A stretch of 64,000 bases of DNA, from contig NW_008805068.1 of NCBI RefSeq assembly GCF_000004825.1, positions 992,001 to 1,056,000 of the forward strand, read 5' to 3'. The position numbers and the translations under genes are program-made. The first letter of the stretch is position 1. Each line of letters opens with the position of its first letter. Positions 22,790-34,512 of the stretch are shown piece by piece. The notes under the pieces were generated by a model. The model was not told where the DNA came from and made no database searches. It was given only the letters and a program-made list of their open reading frames with translations. Source of the DNA: Heterostelium album PN500. Lineage: Eukaryota; Evosea; Eumycetozoa; Acytosteliales; Acytosteliaceae.

Positions 22790-24831
22790 ATGAATAAATT
22801 AATAGTAGTTATCACTTTTTTAGTGTTTATTTCTCTGTGTGAGTCACACTCAGTCGATCACATCAATATCCCACCAAGATATGCAGATGTACAAAATCAA
22901 ATTGCAAATGCCAATAGTTCAACTCTAGTTTGTACTTTAAGTATGAGAGTTAAATCCTGTCAAACTTCAAACAATCAAATGTATGTAGATTTATATAAAA
23001 ATAAACTCTATCAGTAATTTAATTTTTTTTTTTTTTTCTAATCAGTCAATGCCCATCAGTTGCTCAATGTTTACAAGAGTTCTCTAAGAGTAAAGACTCT
23101 TATGGTAGCTTTGCTGTATCTATTCCAAACTTCTTATTTGATTCCTCATATCTATGCTCAGGTGTTGTAAGCGACTTTAACATCACTGGTGAGATCTTAA
23201 TTTCCTCGGCCAATGGTGGAAACGTATACATTGATTGTAAAGAGGTAACTATTTAATATTCAACTAGGGTTTCAATTTAAAGTTACTAACCAATGATTTT
23301 TTTTTGTAATTATCTTTTTTTTTTAGTCACAATTCCTTGAAGTTACTTTAGTTGGACCAACTACCTTTGTACTCCAAGGTATTGATTTTATTGGATGTCA
23401 TTCCCCTATCAATGGAGGATGCCTCAATATTATTAATCATAATGAATCGATATTGATAGAATCCTCTGTCTATGTTTATAATAGTAGCTCCAATGGAAAT
23501 AGAGCAAACTACCAAGGTGGTTTCATCAATGCAGATGTTGGATACATTTCCATCTCCAACTCTACTTTTAATGAAAATAGTGCCATCTATGCCAGTAGAA
23601 CCGGTGGTGGAGTTATCTATTGCTCTAATGGTACGGTCGATATTGAAAATTCTAATTTTACCAACAACAATGTTCAAGGTGCCAATGCCGGTGTAGTTTT
23701 CAGTGAGAACCTCCTTGTATCAAACTCGACATTCGACTCTAACTATGCTGGAACCAGTGGTGGTGCCTTTTATGTCAATGGATACACATCCATTCTCAAC
23801 TCTGTCTTCACCTACAACAAGGTTTCATTGTCTGGTGGTGTCATCTATTCACCATATGGTATTATCTATATTACCAATTCATATTTCTCTGGAAACAATG
23901 CCAACAATGTAGGTTCTGTTATCTACGGAGGAAATATTACCATCGAAAACTCTAAATTCGAGGCCAACACTGGTGTTGCTGGTGGCGTTATCTATTCAAC
24001 TTATCAAATGGAACTCCCAACTTTGATTTCAGTAAATAACTCTTTCTTCATTAACAATGAAGTCTATGAATCAGGTGCTGCTATTTATGCCTACTGTTCT
24101 GATCTAAACATCCAAAACACCGTATTCAGAGGTAACCAAGCTCAAAATGGAGGTGCGATTTATATTTCCAATAGCTACAGAGATTTAGAAATCAACGTTA
24201 CCAGTTCCATCTTTGAAGACCAAACTGTATCTAAATCAGGTGGTGCAATTGTAAGAAATTTTCTATGACTTTATTATTTTTTGATACAAAAGACAATCAA
24301 CTAACTGTTCATTTTAAAAAAAGTATATTTCTACACCGTACCCAGGTAATATCTATCTCAATTTGTTTGAATCTATATTTTTGAATAATGTTGCCAAGTC
24401 ATATGCAGGTGGAATTTACTTCCAACAAGTCCCAATTTCTTTTATTGGTGGACTTTTTAATGGTTCAAGAAGTAGCGAGTAACTATTAATTTAGAACTTT
24501 TTTATATAATTTATACTAATTTTTTTATAGAATTCAATCAGGTACTTTCTACTCATTATCAACCACCAATATCAACATCGTTTCTTTCTCTAATATTAAT
24601 GAAATTTCAGTAAACTATGTCCCATTCTATGATGAAGCTTATTTCTCAATGGTAATTACATAAATTTTTATACAGTAATCACCAACAAAATTTTCTAATT
24701 GTTTTTTAATTCAGCCAAAAGCACTTGGAGCATTTGGTCAGTGTGTTAAAGGTTACGCCACAATCGATGAATACGGTGATGTAATTAGTTGTAAATGCTA
24801 CAGCGGTGGAAGTGGTCCACATTGCACATAA
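22790..24831 (+). CDS. Secreted right-handed beta-helix protein with EGF-like tail
   Basis: Six exons (22790-22980, 23046-23244, 23327-24250, 24324-24478, 24531-24651, 24715-24831) give 568 residues. A clear signal peptide (MNKLIVVITFLVFISLCESH) opens the protein. The large third exon holds imperfect repeats of about 20-25 residues built on S-x-F-x-x-N and SGGAIY/GGVIY, as in pectin-lyase-like and polymorphic-outer-membrane-protein-like beta helices. Many N-x-S/T sites suggest glycosylation. The last exon ends with six Cys or near-Cys positions (CVKGY, CKCYSGGSGPHC), an EGF-like knot. There is no membrane helix at the end, so the product is probably released or in the extracellular matrix. 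Dictyostelids have many relatives of unknown role. Confidence 0.75.
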
Positions 24832-24969
24832 TATTGTTAAAATCAATAAATATACTGCTCTTTGTTAAGATGATTAATTTTATGTATTTGTTTAGTTCCA
24901 TTAAGTGACAAAGAAAAAAAATTTTAAAAATTTTCTTATGTTTTCAATTATTTCAGAATTATTCAGTCT

Positions 24970-25110
24970 ACCTCTGCCACAATGATCATTGTGGTTGATC
25001 CGTTTTTCTTTCAATAAAACTATTTGACTCTAAAAAGTTCTCTGTCTTACACTTTTTTTTTTTTTTTTTTGTTCTAAACAAAATGACTCTGCGAGCACCA
25101 AATTGTGGGT
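24970..25110 (-). ncRNA. Candidate small RNA locus: upstream-element match and palindromic hairpin
   Basis: On the minus strand, ACCCACAA at 25110-25103 matches the Dictyostelium upstream sequence element known for snRNA, SRP and class I RNA genes. The expected RNA start about 60 nt downstream would fall near 25040-25052 (GTGTAAGACAGAGAAC). The region ahead contains the perfect 18-bp palindrome CCACAATGATCATTGTGG at 24977-24994, able to fold into a stem. The segment has no open frame and is less A+T-rich than the surrounding gap (24832-25286). RNA class is not recognised. Confidence 0.25.
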
Positions 25111-25286
25111 AGACTAGTAAAAGTGACTATCTTTAAGATATTAATTTGGTTGCAGAATAACAAATAATATTTATTAAAAAAAATATAAATCAATCATATA
25201 GAGCAGTTTACTTAAAGCTAAATGATACTTGACTGATACACTGAGACTCTATTAAAAAATTAATATTAAGTTTGTTTATTAATAAG

Positions 25287-27536
25287 TTAATCGGATTTTC
25301 CATTCGATTTTTTTGGTCTTCTCTTTGGTTGAAAGGGAATGGAGTTGGTAAGTTGTTCACTTATCACTCTGAATCCATATGTCTGACCAGATGATTGTTG
25401 AGACGGACTTGAGTGTGGGTTGGGTGAAAGTGTCGGTGATGAATTTGACTCTGTTGTATAATGATTATTTATCGATTGTTGTAAATTCATCATTTGAAGT
25501 GGAATATTGGGGTTTTGTGGCTCGTTGGGTATAAAATAATATGGTTGATCTGAAGGTGATGGTATGGATGTTTTATTTCTTTTAATTGCTGGTTGTGATG
25601 CAGGGTGAAATTGGTGTTGTTGCTGTTGTTGGTGTTGAAAAGAGTGATGCTGGAATGGAATATAAGTAGGTGTTGTGTGGTGAATTGGAATCTGTGATGG
25701 ATGGTGCTGATGTTGTTGTTGATGTTGGTGCTGATGTTGTTGATGTTGTGGTTGCTGGAGTGGATGGTGTTGATATACAGGTACTGGTTGTTGCAAAACG
25801 GGTGTTGTTATTGGATATCTTTGTGGAGGTGGTTGTTGATTCACAATGTAACCATGCTGATACCCTTCATAGTATGGTGGGGTGTTTTCATTACTGTTGT
25901 ATCGGTGATATTGGATTGCTGGGGATTGCTGGTGATGATGTGGATATGGTTGTGGTAATAATTCCACTTTTTGTGAATATTGATGTTGTTGTTGCTGTTG
26001 TTGTTGATGTGGAATTTGTTGGTCATATTGAAAACTATCCTTTCTTTTTCTATCATTACTATTATTATTATTGTTATTTCTATCTGGTATACTATTATTA
26101 ATATAATTATTGTTGTTGTTGCTGTTATTACTGTTGGAAGTGTTATTATTGTTTTGTTGTGAAGAAAAACTTGGAGTTGGTGTACTTGATGACCAACGAT
26201 TCATCAAACGCATATACTTTTTACGGGTGGAAGTGACGGTTCTACCTAGTTCACTGGCGATCATACGCCAACGGTTCTCAGACTCTTTTGACTTGAAGGA
26301 TTGTGGATCAAGTTTAAGGACCAGCTCTAGTAGCTGGCAACACTCTTCCTGAGACCATAGCTTACGTGATGAAACAGGATGCTCTCCTACACCATTGTTT
26401 GAGGAACCATACTTTTGGCTCTGCTTTTGTGACTGTCTATCATCATCAGAATCATAGTTTCCAGCAGGTATTGAATCCAATTCACCACTTGAACCACCTT
26501 CATCTCCCATCACGAACTGATAAATATTATTTCCATTTGTATCGTTTTGATTGGTATTATTACTGTTATTACTACTATTACTATTGATATTACTATTATT
26601 TGTGTTACTAGTAGACATAGACTGTTTGTCCTCTTGAATTGGTGGTGAAGAAGTTGGTGAAACTAAAAAATTTCCATTCATAATTGAATTTAAAACCATT
26701 TCATTTTGTGTTCCTTTGTTTTTGTTGGTATTGTTGGAGTTGTTGTTGTTATTATGATTATTAGTTAGGTTGGAGCTTGAAATTGAGTTGGTATTTAAAA
26801 TAGAGTTTGGATTTGAGTTGTTGCTGTTGGGATTATTATTTACTAAAAAACTATTGTTAATAAAACTCTTGGCGAGTTGACTGAAATTTAGGTCCTCCTC
26901 TTTATCTTTTGTATTTAATGAGTTTGTCTTGGTTGGAAGTGGAGGAAGTGATGATGTTAAATCTGGATGGCAAAACGTTGATCCTGTGATGGGTGAGGAA
27001 GACGTAGAACTGTTTTGTGGGGCAGTGCTAGATACATTGGGAGATGCTGATGAAGATCCAATTGAAAGTTGTGGCGCCATTGACGATGGAGAATAACCAC
27101 TACCAGTTCCATTGGTTGCAGTTGATACAGAGGCTTTACTACTGGTAGTGCTACTGTTTCCGGTGGTGGTGCTGCTGCGGTCACTGTAGTTGGTGACAGA
27201 GATTATTGTAGAATTTAATGGACTACCGATGCTACCTCCAGAATGCGATGTCTCTGGTTGGTTTGAATCATTTTCAGAGGAGGAGTGTAAAGAATTACCA
27301 AACAATAGACCAGAAGTAGAATTGTTTAAAGAGGGTGCTGGTAGTGGCTTCTTTAGAGAGTGTTTGGATAGTGGATCATCACCACTGTTGCTGAGCATCC
27401 TTAGATGATCAAAGTCTATTTCACTATCCTTTCCATTGTTCTTTAGAATATGATTGCCATTGCGATTATTATCCGTCGACGATGATGAATTCTGATCTGC
27501 ACAGAGTAGACCACCAATTTTCATTAAATCAGACAT
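25287..27536 (-). CDS. Myb/SANT-like DNA-binding protein with long Asn/Gln tracts
   Basis: A single exon of 749 residues. One SANT/Myb-like domain lies at about residues 389-450: KLWSQEECCQLLELVLKLDP, then RWRMIASELGRTVTSTRKKY with conserved Trp and hydrophobic spacing. One Trp position is SKESENRW. The rest is low complexity: Asn, Ser and Thr runs before the domain, Asn runs just after it, then Gln/His-rich and Pro-rich segments. The C-terminus is basic (KRRPKKSNGK), a likely nuclear signal. It is probably a transcription regulator. Upstream there are 3.3 kb without a gene, which suits a developmentally regulated promoter. The reading frame has an ATG directly preceded by an in-frame TAG, so this start is well supported. 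Confidence 0.75.
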   Translation of the reverse strand: MSDLMKIGGLLCADQNSSSSTDNNRNGNHILKNNGKDSEIDFDHLRMLSNSGDDPLSKHSLKKPLPAPSLNNSTSGLLFGNSLHSSSENDSNQPETSHSGGSIGSPLNSTIISVTNYSDRSSTTTGNSSTTSSKASVSTATNGTGSGYSPSSMAPQLSIGSSSASPNVSSTAPQNSSTSSSPITGSTFCHPDLTSSLPPLPTKTNSLNTKDKEEDLNFSQLAKSFINNSFLVNNNPNSNNSNPNSILNTNSISSSNLTNNHNNNNNSNNTNKNKGTQNEMVLNSIMNGNFLVSPTSSPPIQEDKQSMSTSNTNNSNINSNSSNNSNNTNQNDTNGNNIYQFVMGDEGGSSGELDSIPAGNYDSDDDRQSQKQSQKYGSSNNGVGEHPVSSRKLWSQEECCQLLELVLKLDPQSFKSKESENRWRMIASELGRTVTSTRKKYMRLMNRWSSSTPTPSFSSQQNNNNTSNSNNSNNNNNYINNSIPDRNNNNNNSNDRKRKDSFQYDQQIPHQQQQQQQHQYSQKVELLPQPYPHHHQQSPAIQYHRYNSNENTPPYYEGYQHGYIVNQQPPPQRYPITTPVLQQPVPVYQHHPLQQPQHQQHQHQHQQQHQHHPSQIPIHHTTPTYIPFQHHSFQHQQQQQHQFHPASQPAIKRNKTSIPSPSDQPYYFIPNEPQNPNIPLQMMNLQQSINNHYTTESNSSPTLSPNPHSSPSQQSSGQTYGFRVISEQLTNSIPFQPKRRPKKSNGKSD

Positions 27537-30500
27537 CTAACAAACTAAACAACCAGCTTAAAAAAAAATGATATTGAAATTGAATTATATATATATTTCT
27601 TTTATTTCTAATCCTAATATTATTAATAAGAAAATTAATTAAAAATTAATTGGTTTGTGCTCTTTTTTGAGATAAATAAATATAGTTTGATATTGATAGA
27701 TTAATAATATTATTATTACAAATAAATAAATAAATAAATAAAATGAACAAATGAATGAAGGGAACTAAACTACTACTAATGGATGATTGGGTGTAGATTG
27801 TCAGTTGTTTGTTTCGAAATCCAATCCATTGGATCTGTCAATCGAAACAAAGTCAAGCAGCACCACCACCACAACCACCTATGGTAAAAAAAAATACAAA
27901 ATATTATTTTAATAATCTCAAAGCGGCATAGAGGTGTGTATGATTGTTTCTTTAAAGAGAAAAGAAATTTTATCAAACTATTAATTAGTTGATTAATAAT
28001 ATCATGGGTGGTGTCTGATAATACGGTTGATCAGCCTATCATTGAATAAGAGGCAAAAAAAAACAAAAAAAAAAAAAAGTAAAAGGAGACAAACAGAAAC
28101 GAGCGATCGTAGACCATGTCTCTCTGGGTCAAAGTGTGGTGTGTTGGTTTTGGATTTGGAGATTTTGTGGACCACACTGCTTGCAAGGAGATAGAACAAA
28201 TCGTTCAAAAAAAAAAAAAAAAAAAAAAGAAATATAATAAAAATAGTTTGAGGTGGTTCATATGAATCTAAAAAAAAATGAAAAAAAAAAACTATGTTCA
28301 AAAAAAATAGATAGATGGTTTGATTTAAGGACACATGTGGAGTCATAAGGGGGTGACATGGTTTTGTTGTGATGTAGTTTTGTATATTATTTTTTTGAAC
28401 TAGGTCCCGATAAGGAATTTCCTTTTGTTTTCATTTTTTTTTGTTTTTTTTTACATTTTCATATCAACAAGATTTGAATAAACGATTTGATTGGATCATC
28501 ATTGTCAAACATACATACAAATGGTTAGTTTGTCAATCAAATGATCAAATTTCACGGGTGAAAAAAAAAAAAAAAAGTTGAATAATTATGATTTGCCGCA
28601 AATCATGCATGGACTTTTGTTTTTGAAAAGGTACCGAGCACAATTGAAATATGTGGCACCCTCTTAGGGTCTGTGTGAAAAAAATATGAACAAAATATTT
28701 TAAAAATACACTAATTTCAAAGATTGAGGGTTTTTTTTATGGGGATTTGATTTTAGACTATTGAACTTTGATTTATTGATGTAATTTTTGGTTTTTGAAA
28801 GATTTTTTAGAATTTGGCAAGAAAAAAAACACCCAAAGTGGTAAAAATTAACAAAAATTGATTAATTTAATTAATTCATTTTAAAGCTTTTTAGTTTTTG
28901 GTGAGGGATCAACAAAAAAAAAAAAAACAAATTACGAAATGTTACAAAAAAATAAAATAAAAAAAAATCATGTTTGTTTTTAAAAAGTTATTTTGATATT
29001 GATGCTTACCTTTTGAATAGAATTCTATTAAATTTTAACTAAATATTATTATTATAATTGTTACTATTATAACTTGTGTAGTGTTACAGTTTATACAAAA
29101 AAAAAGTGATGGTTTTTCTATTTCTATTTTCTTTTCTTTTTTTTTTTTTTGATTAATTGAAGTTGTCAAAGTAGTGTTTGGTAAGTGGTATTACTAAATA
29201 TTTAAAGAGATTAGGGTTTTTATATCTATGTGGTTGTGTGTTGAATCTTATTTGAAACAAATACTAGACTAGTGTGAAATGAGTGCAAAGTTTGAATAGG
29301 TTATTTTTATGGAACTGTTGTTGATCAATTTATTGTGTATATATATCTAATAAATACATCTAAACAACATTTGGTTGTAATTGGTTACTGAGTTTAAACA
29401 AAAAAAAAGTGAAAAATAAATAAAGAAATTAAAATAAATAAAGAGTTGTTGGTTGGTTGGTTTTTTTTTTATTTGTTGTAATTACTTTGGTGTTGTAATC
29501 TTTTGTTATTTGTGATAAAATGGATGCTAAATTTGATGTTTTTTGATTGAAACCAGAAGAAATTAGTTGGTTATTAAACTAAAACAAATTGAAAGTGTTA
29601 CAATAGTAGTCCTATTTTATTTCAACTTATATGAGACAAAAACAAACAGAAGAACTAAAGAAGGATGGGTGTTTGTTTATTGCTATATTGTTGTTGTTGT
29701 TGTTGCCGCAGTGGCTGTTGTTGTTGTTGAACTCACTCTCTGAGGTTGGAAATTAATTCATTCACAACACCTCTCTCCTCTCACATGACAACCACAGGAA
29801 CAAGTAAAAAAATAAAAATAAAAAGAAAAAATAAAAAAAACCAAAACAAAAAACCTTACTAATAATGGTAATAACCATAAAAAAGGTGTTGTTGACTTGT
29901 CGAGAGATTAAATGTCAGAGTTGTGGTGGTAAAATTGTTTGAGATTAAATCAATCCATCAGTCATTCTCACACACACCTTCCAAGGTCATTTCACTAAAT
30001 AAAATTGATTAATTGAAAAAAAACTGTTTTTCGTCATTTTTGTGACAGTTTTTTTTTTCTTTTTTAATATTTAACAACCAAAACACAACATCATTGAATG
30101 TGTGGCATCCACACTCTGTATTTAAATATGGTGTTTGTTTGTGTATTTGTGGAATTAACACCAAGAACTGAACTTATCTCTTGTTTTGTGATCCAATAGG
30201 TTCGACACCCATGCCTTGTTATTCTTTGATGAAGTACTTTTGCGAACATTATTATTAGTTTATGACCTAAACGAATGAATGTAATTACACCACCCACACA
30301 ACAAACACACACTAGTATCAATAAAATAAAAATAAAAAAATAGAAAACAAATGTAAACAGCAATATTGTTTGATGATCCAATTTGACCATTGATCTTAAA
30401 AATTGCTTATCAATGACGATCACCAATCCAGAACTACTTGATCATAAAGATAGATCAATCAACAACCACCACCACTGGTGGTTTTTGATTTTGATGTTTT

Positions 30501-30826
30501 ATTGCAGTTATTATTCTTTTCCTTTCTTAGATAGATTCAATGAATGTATGAATGTTTTAAATCAAATTTGACTGAATGACCTCCTATGATTCATTGTTAA
30601 AAAGAAATACAAAAAATAAAAAAAAAAGGAAAAAAAAAAGTAAGTTTGGTTTTTCTACTCCTTCCATTTGGTGGAAATGATCAAAGGAGGGGCGTTTTCA
30701 AAAACTATTCTTTAATTCTGAATATTAAAACTAGAGAGATATTAAAGATATATATATATTGTTAACTTCTTCATTCAGAAAAGTCAAATTCACACAACTC
30801 TGACTTGATCTCAAGCATGCTGAACA
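27537..30826. other. Long gene-free region upstream of the Myb/SANT gene
   Basis: About 3.3 kb without a supportable gene. Open frames here on the minus strand are Phe/Lys-rich translations of A and T runs. Notable items are an A run at 28208-28228, a 19-bp odd palindrome ATGATTTGCCGCAAATCAT at 28588-28606, a nearby hairpin ACCCTCTTAGGGT near 28660, and a (GTT)n tract near 29688-29706. It likely holds the promoter and leader of the Myb gene and the promoter of the gene at 30827. Confidence 0.55.
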
Positions 30827-31610
30827 ATGAAAACAAACTGCAATGTAGTTGGTGATAGCAGTGGAGACAATCCGAATAATAACAATAATCATGACCAACG
30901 TAACGATGATGGAAAGAAATTGGTTCAATTAAATAGTGTCAAAAATACAATAAACTTTAACATTTATCACAATGAATCATCGAACATCATACTGCTACTT
31001 AATGAAATCGCAACTTTAACAGATCAGAGTGATGATCAAACACAAAGATCTAATGTACCAAAACACATTAAAACTATTGGGTCGTAAGTTAGTTAATGAA
31101 TATTCATTTCATAAGAATAATAATATTAATCGAAAAGATAACTACCTCTTAACATTACTTTCATTAGATTATTGGTATCAGATACACTTTTGAGTCTTGC
31201 TCTAGTGATTTACAATGGATATCGACTGGTCATTGACTTTAAACAGTACAGTGAAGGAAGAATGCCATTTTTAACTAATTCACTTCATCATTTCATTGGA
31301 GAATTAACTTTTATTGATACGATTAGTGTTGAATTGGTAAGTAAGATTATTCTTTGTACATTATATTGATGTATGTATGTTCTAATAATGATTTTTTTTT
31401 TAATTGATTTATAAACAGAGAGAAAGAATCATCAAATTCTTTGTAAATAATAATATATCATATGTAGGTGGTAAAGACGATGGAATATTAATAGAAACAG
31501 TCATTCTAAAAGCAAGACTATTTAAAAATATTGACACCATGGATACCAATCTGTTTGAGTCAGCACTATTGCTAAAAAGAAAGTTTCAATCTTTTTTAGA
31601 AACAATTTAA
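30827..31610 (+). CDS. Hypothetical protein, three exons
   Basis: Exons 30827-31083, 31168-31336 and 31419-31610 join in phase to 205 residues. The N-terminal third is Asn/Asp-rich. The rest is mostly helical and hydrophobic-patterned: LLVSDTLLSLALVIYNGYRL, then FLTNSLHHFIGELTFID, then a C-terminal part with RERIIKFFVNNNISYVGG and LLLKRKFQSFLETI. No signal peptide, membrane helix or known domain is clear. The consistent phases and good donors and acceptors support a real gene. Function unknown. Confidence 0.6.
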
Positions 31611-31818
31611 ATGTCTGTCATATCTATATCAATCTTTTCAGATGTCTAGATTATATAGATATCGATTGTATTAAACACCCCCGCTGGTGAGTACAACACC
31701 AAAATTTTCATTCAACCAAACCCACACATTATCTGAAAATTATAATGTAAGTTTTCAATTAATAAATTCAATTATATTCTACAAGATATTAATAAATATT
31801 TATTTTATGTATTTTAGA

Positions 31819-31998
31819 ATGATAATAAATAAAAGTACATTGTTATTCGTCATGGTGTTGACTGCTTTCATTTTTTGCTTTTGCCTGGAAGTAGTTAGCT
31901 CAGATCACATTGAGTGTTTCGGACAATTAAGAAAATGTAGAAGTTCAAAGAGTTTTTGCCACAAACAATATGCTAATTGTATTGCCCAAAACTTTTAA
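31819..31998 (+). CDS. Small secreted cysteine-containing peptide
   Basis: A 59-residue product. The first 30 residues form a strong signal peptide or anchor (STLLFVMVLTAFIFCFCLEV). The mature part (SSDHIECFGQLRKCRSSKSF, then CHKQYANCIAQNF) has four cysteines, compatible with two disulfides. The ATG directly follows an acceptor-like tattttag, so the 5' leader may be spliced from near 31749. There is no family match I know. It could be an extracellular signalling or defence peptide, but that is inference. Confidence 0.5.
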   Translation: MIINKSTLLFVMVLTAFIFCFCLEVVSSDHIECFGQLRKCRSSKSFCHKQYANCIAQNF

Positions 31999-32163
31999 TA
32001 GCAATACCAACCCGGCAATACACAACAGTAGCTAAATAAAACAATAAATAGACTATAGGAATAATCCCATCATTAAAGTTTCATTCCAAAACTCGTTCGT
32101 TTTTAAATGCTGCTTATTTTTCGAATTTAGTTTTTTTATTTTTGTCGTGTTTGGCAAAATAGA

Positions 32164-32271
32164 TTTTGGATGATGATAACCACTGATCGTCTAATGAGCT
32201 CTGCCTAGGTTGGCTAGGCTTTGATATCAAATTCTCATACAATCACCTTCGAGATTGGTTTCTGATCAAAA
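32164..32271 (+). ncRNA. Candidate C/D box small nucleolar RNA
   Basis: The segment has a terminal stem TTTTGG (32164-32169) with TCAAAA (32266-32271), a perfect C box ATGATGA (32170-32176) and a D box CTGA (32262-32265), all in the canonical order and about 108 nt in total. A perfect 6-bp inner hairpin GCCTAG/CTAGGC lies at 32203-32219. The stretch before the D box (TTCGAGATTGGTTT) would be the guide; I could not match it to rRNA by eye. It lies in the non-coding gap between the small peptide gene and NDUFAF2 (31999-32576). Confidence 0.4.
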
Positions 32272-32576
32272 AACTACAAACATTTTATCTTTTTTTTTTG
32301 TTTTTTTTTTGTTTGACAGTGACGAACTTTGCAGAATCTTTGGTCATACTATTCACAAGACAACACTGTGTTTGTATGTTCTATTAAAACTTAATAAATC
32401 TTATCTTTATTGCTTAAAAAAAAAAAAAAGAAGTAAGCTCTGTATTCACGAGATTCCACGTTGATAATAATGCATTACAATGTTGTACTGAGTCAGTCAA
32501 GTATCATTTAACTATTTGTGAAACTATTTAGGGGTGATGATTGATTTTTACATATATTTACTGGTTCTGTACCATT

Positions 32577-33012
32577 CTATCTCTGTGGTTTATGAGATCT
32601 ATTATATCTATGATATTCATTTAGTATATGATAATCGATAGGATTTTTGATAATAAACTAATAAATAAACTTACTCTCTTTCAGATATCTCCTGAAGTCT
32701 AAGTTTCTTGTCTTCTTCTTCTAGTTTCTTTGATTTGACTTTGATAGCTTCTTGTCTGTATTCCTCTTGCTCTAGTTCGAGTATAGAAGGTGCATCATCT
32801 CTTCTAAAGCCTAGCCAACTGCTCCATTGTACCGGTATGATACGAGGATTTGGCACACCATCGTAAAACTCTATAGTTCTTTTCTCTTTTCCCTCAAAGT
32901 AGTGTTTGTAGTATCTATTGCTAAGTTTATCTTGACCAACCAATTCTTTTGATCTCAAATTAAATCTATCAAGTAGATTCTTAAAGTGATGTACTGCTGT
33001 TCTTCCACTCAT
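32577..33012 (-). CDS. ndufaf2: Complex I assembly factor NDUFAF2 (mimitin)-like
   Basis: A mitochondrial assembly factor related to the B17.2 subunit of NADH:ubiquinone oxidoreductase. Exons 32675-33012 and 32577-32607 give 122 residues, with the short second exon ending at YNRSHKPQR. Family motifs are LVGQDKLSNRYYKHYFEGKE (matching the VGTDxxGNKYY motif), the IPVQWSSWLGFRR segment (PxEWxxWxxxxR in the family) and the following charged helix (ILELEQEEYRQEAIKVKSKK). The start ATG at 33012 (MSGRTAV) is preferred because nothing upstream in frame has an ATG. The human protein is longer at the C-terminus. The gap 33013-33436 to the divergent next gene is A+T-rich only. Confidence 0.82.
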
Positions 33013-33436
33013 AATTATTGTCAAGGAATATAAATATTGTTGCTAGTGGTTGTGTTAGTACCACGTTTTGTTGAATTTGAATCAGATAAATGATAAAAAA
33101 AAATGAAAAAAGATATGCTTACAAAGGGGGTTTTCTTTATTTTAAAGGTAAAATTTTAATTTTTTTAAATTAATTTTTTATTTTTTATAGTAATTGCTTT
33201 AAAGTTTGTAAAAACCAATCAATCAATCAAAAAAAATAATAAAATAATGTTTGCACCTTTTTAATTGACACCCATTAATCCATTAATTCATCAATATTTA
33301 TTTTTAAAATATAAAACGTCACACACAACAGCAATAGATTTTGATGGTCTTATCTTTGGAAATACATTTTTATTTATGAAATTAATTAGAGTAGTTGGTA
33401 AAATAATTAATTGATTTAAATAGATATAGATAGATA

Positions 33437-34408
33437 ATGGCAAAATCATCGATTGATATATATGAAAAATTACATGACTATGAAAATGCAGAGGAGATGT
33501 CTCAAATGTTAGGTGGTGGCGGTGGTGGTGGTGCCAATCAGGATCGAGTAGCTAATGAGTACGAACACGATCCAGCGTTTGGACCACTACCAATCTTTTT
33601 CTATCCGAATCAATTTACAAAGTACAGTCAGTTGTTGACTGCAACCGATCCACTATCTGTTGCTCTTTTAACAGCTACTTTAACCATAGGTAAATAGTCA
33701 ATAGATATGTCATTTTAAGACAAAATCCCTTTGGTTTATTTCTAATAATAATATTTTCTAATAACAACAACAATAGGTGATGTCGAATTTTATGAAGCAA
33801 CCATATTATTTATTCTTTTCAATTTTACTATATTATTTGGTCGTCATTTGATTCTACTGGAATTGGATCTGACAAGTTATGTCCGAAAAAAGCTGTATTG
33901 CGGAAGTAGTTTCAAAGCATTGCTAAAAGTTAGTTTTACACATGGAAACGGTGCTCGAATCAGAGACCTGACTATTCTCACACTTTTCGGAATTGGTGGA
34001 CGTCTTTTATATCTATCATATACTAGCAGTCTTGGAACAACCAATTGGCGATTCTATAACATGTTTTTAGTTTCATGTATTGCTCTGCTTCTATCATTCT
34101 TCCAACTGTATGCCTATATCTATTGTTTGTGGTGCGTAAAGATACCACAGGAAACAGAGCGTCGATTGATGCCACACAAACAACGTCACCATCCTGCACG
34201 ACTACAAGTTGGTACCGTTCTACTGGAGCGTAAGTATTCGCGAACTCTCTGTGAAGAGCTAGCGCAAAAGCACAATGTCCACATCATCTGGATGAAACAA
34301 AACCTTTTTAAACCCAACAAACAAATTAAAAATCCCCATGAGAGTATATATAATACTCAATCCATACCATTCTCAAATCCATTCCCATTACATAAACATA
34401 TCAATTAA
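33437..34408 (+). CDS. Multi-pass membrane protein, unknown family
   Basis: Exons 33437-33689 and 33777-34408 give 294 residues. After an acidic N-terminus with a Gly run (LGGGGGGGANQ) come about four hydrophobic helices: LSVALLTATLTIGDVEFYEA, ILFILFNFTILFGRHLILLE, a helix around LTILTLFGIGGRLLYL, and MFLVSCIALLLSFFQLYAYI. A basic, cytosolic-looking C-terminal tail of about 90 residues follows (TERRLMPHKQRHHPAR). No transporter or enzyme signature is visible. It is divergent from NDUFAF2 on the left and convergent with the helicase gene on the right, with about 105 bp between stops. Confidence 0.65.
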
Positions 34409-34512
34409 TAATAATTATTATTATTTAATTAATCAATTTTAACGAATAATAATAAAAAAATAAAACAACGTTGTTATATGTATGTTATTTTTAAAAAACA
34501 TATTGATTTTGT

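Noticed and set aside
28002-28346. Phe-rich 114-residue minus-strand open frame
   Set aside because: It consists of translated A and T homopolymer runs with no domain or splice support.
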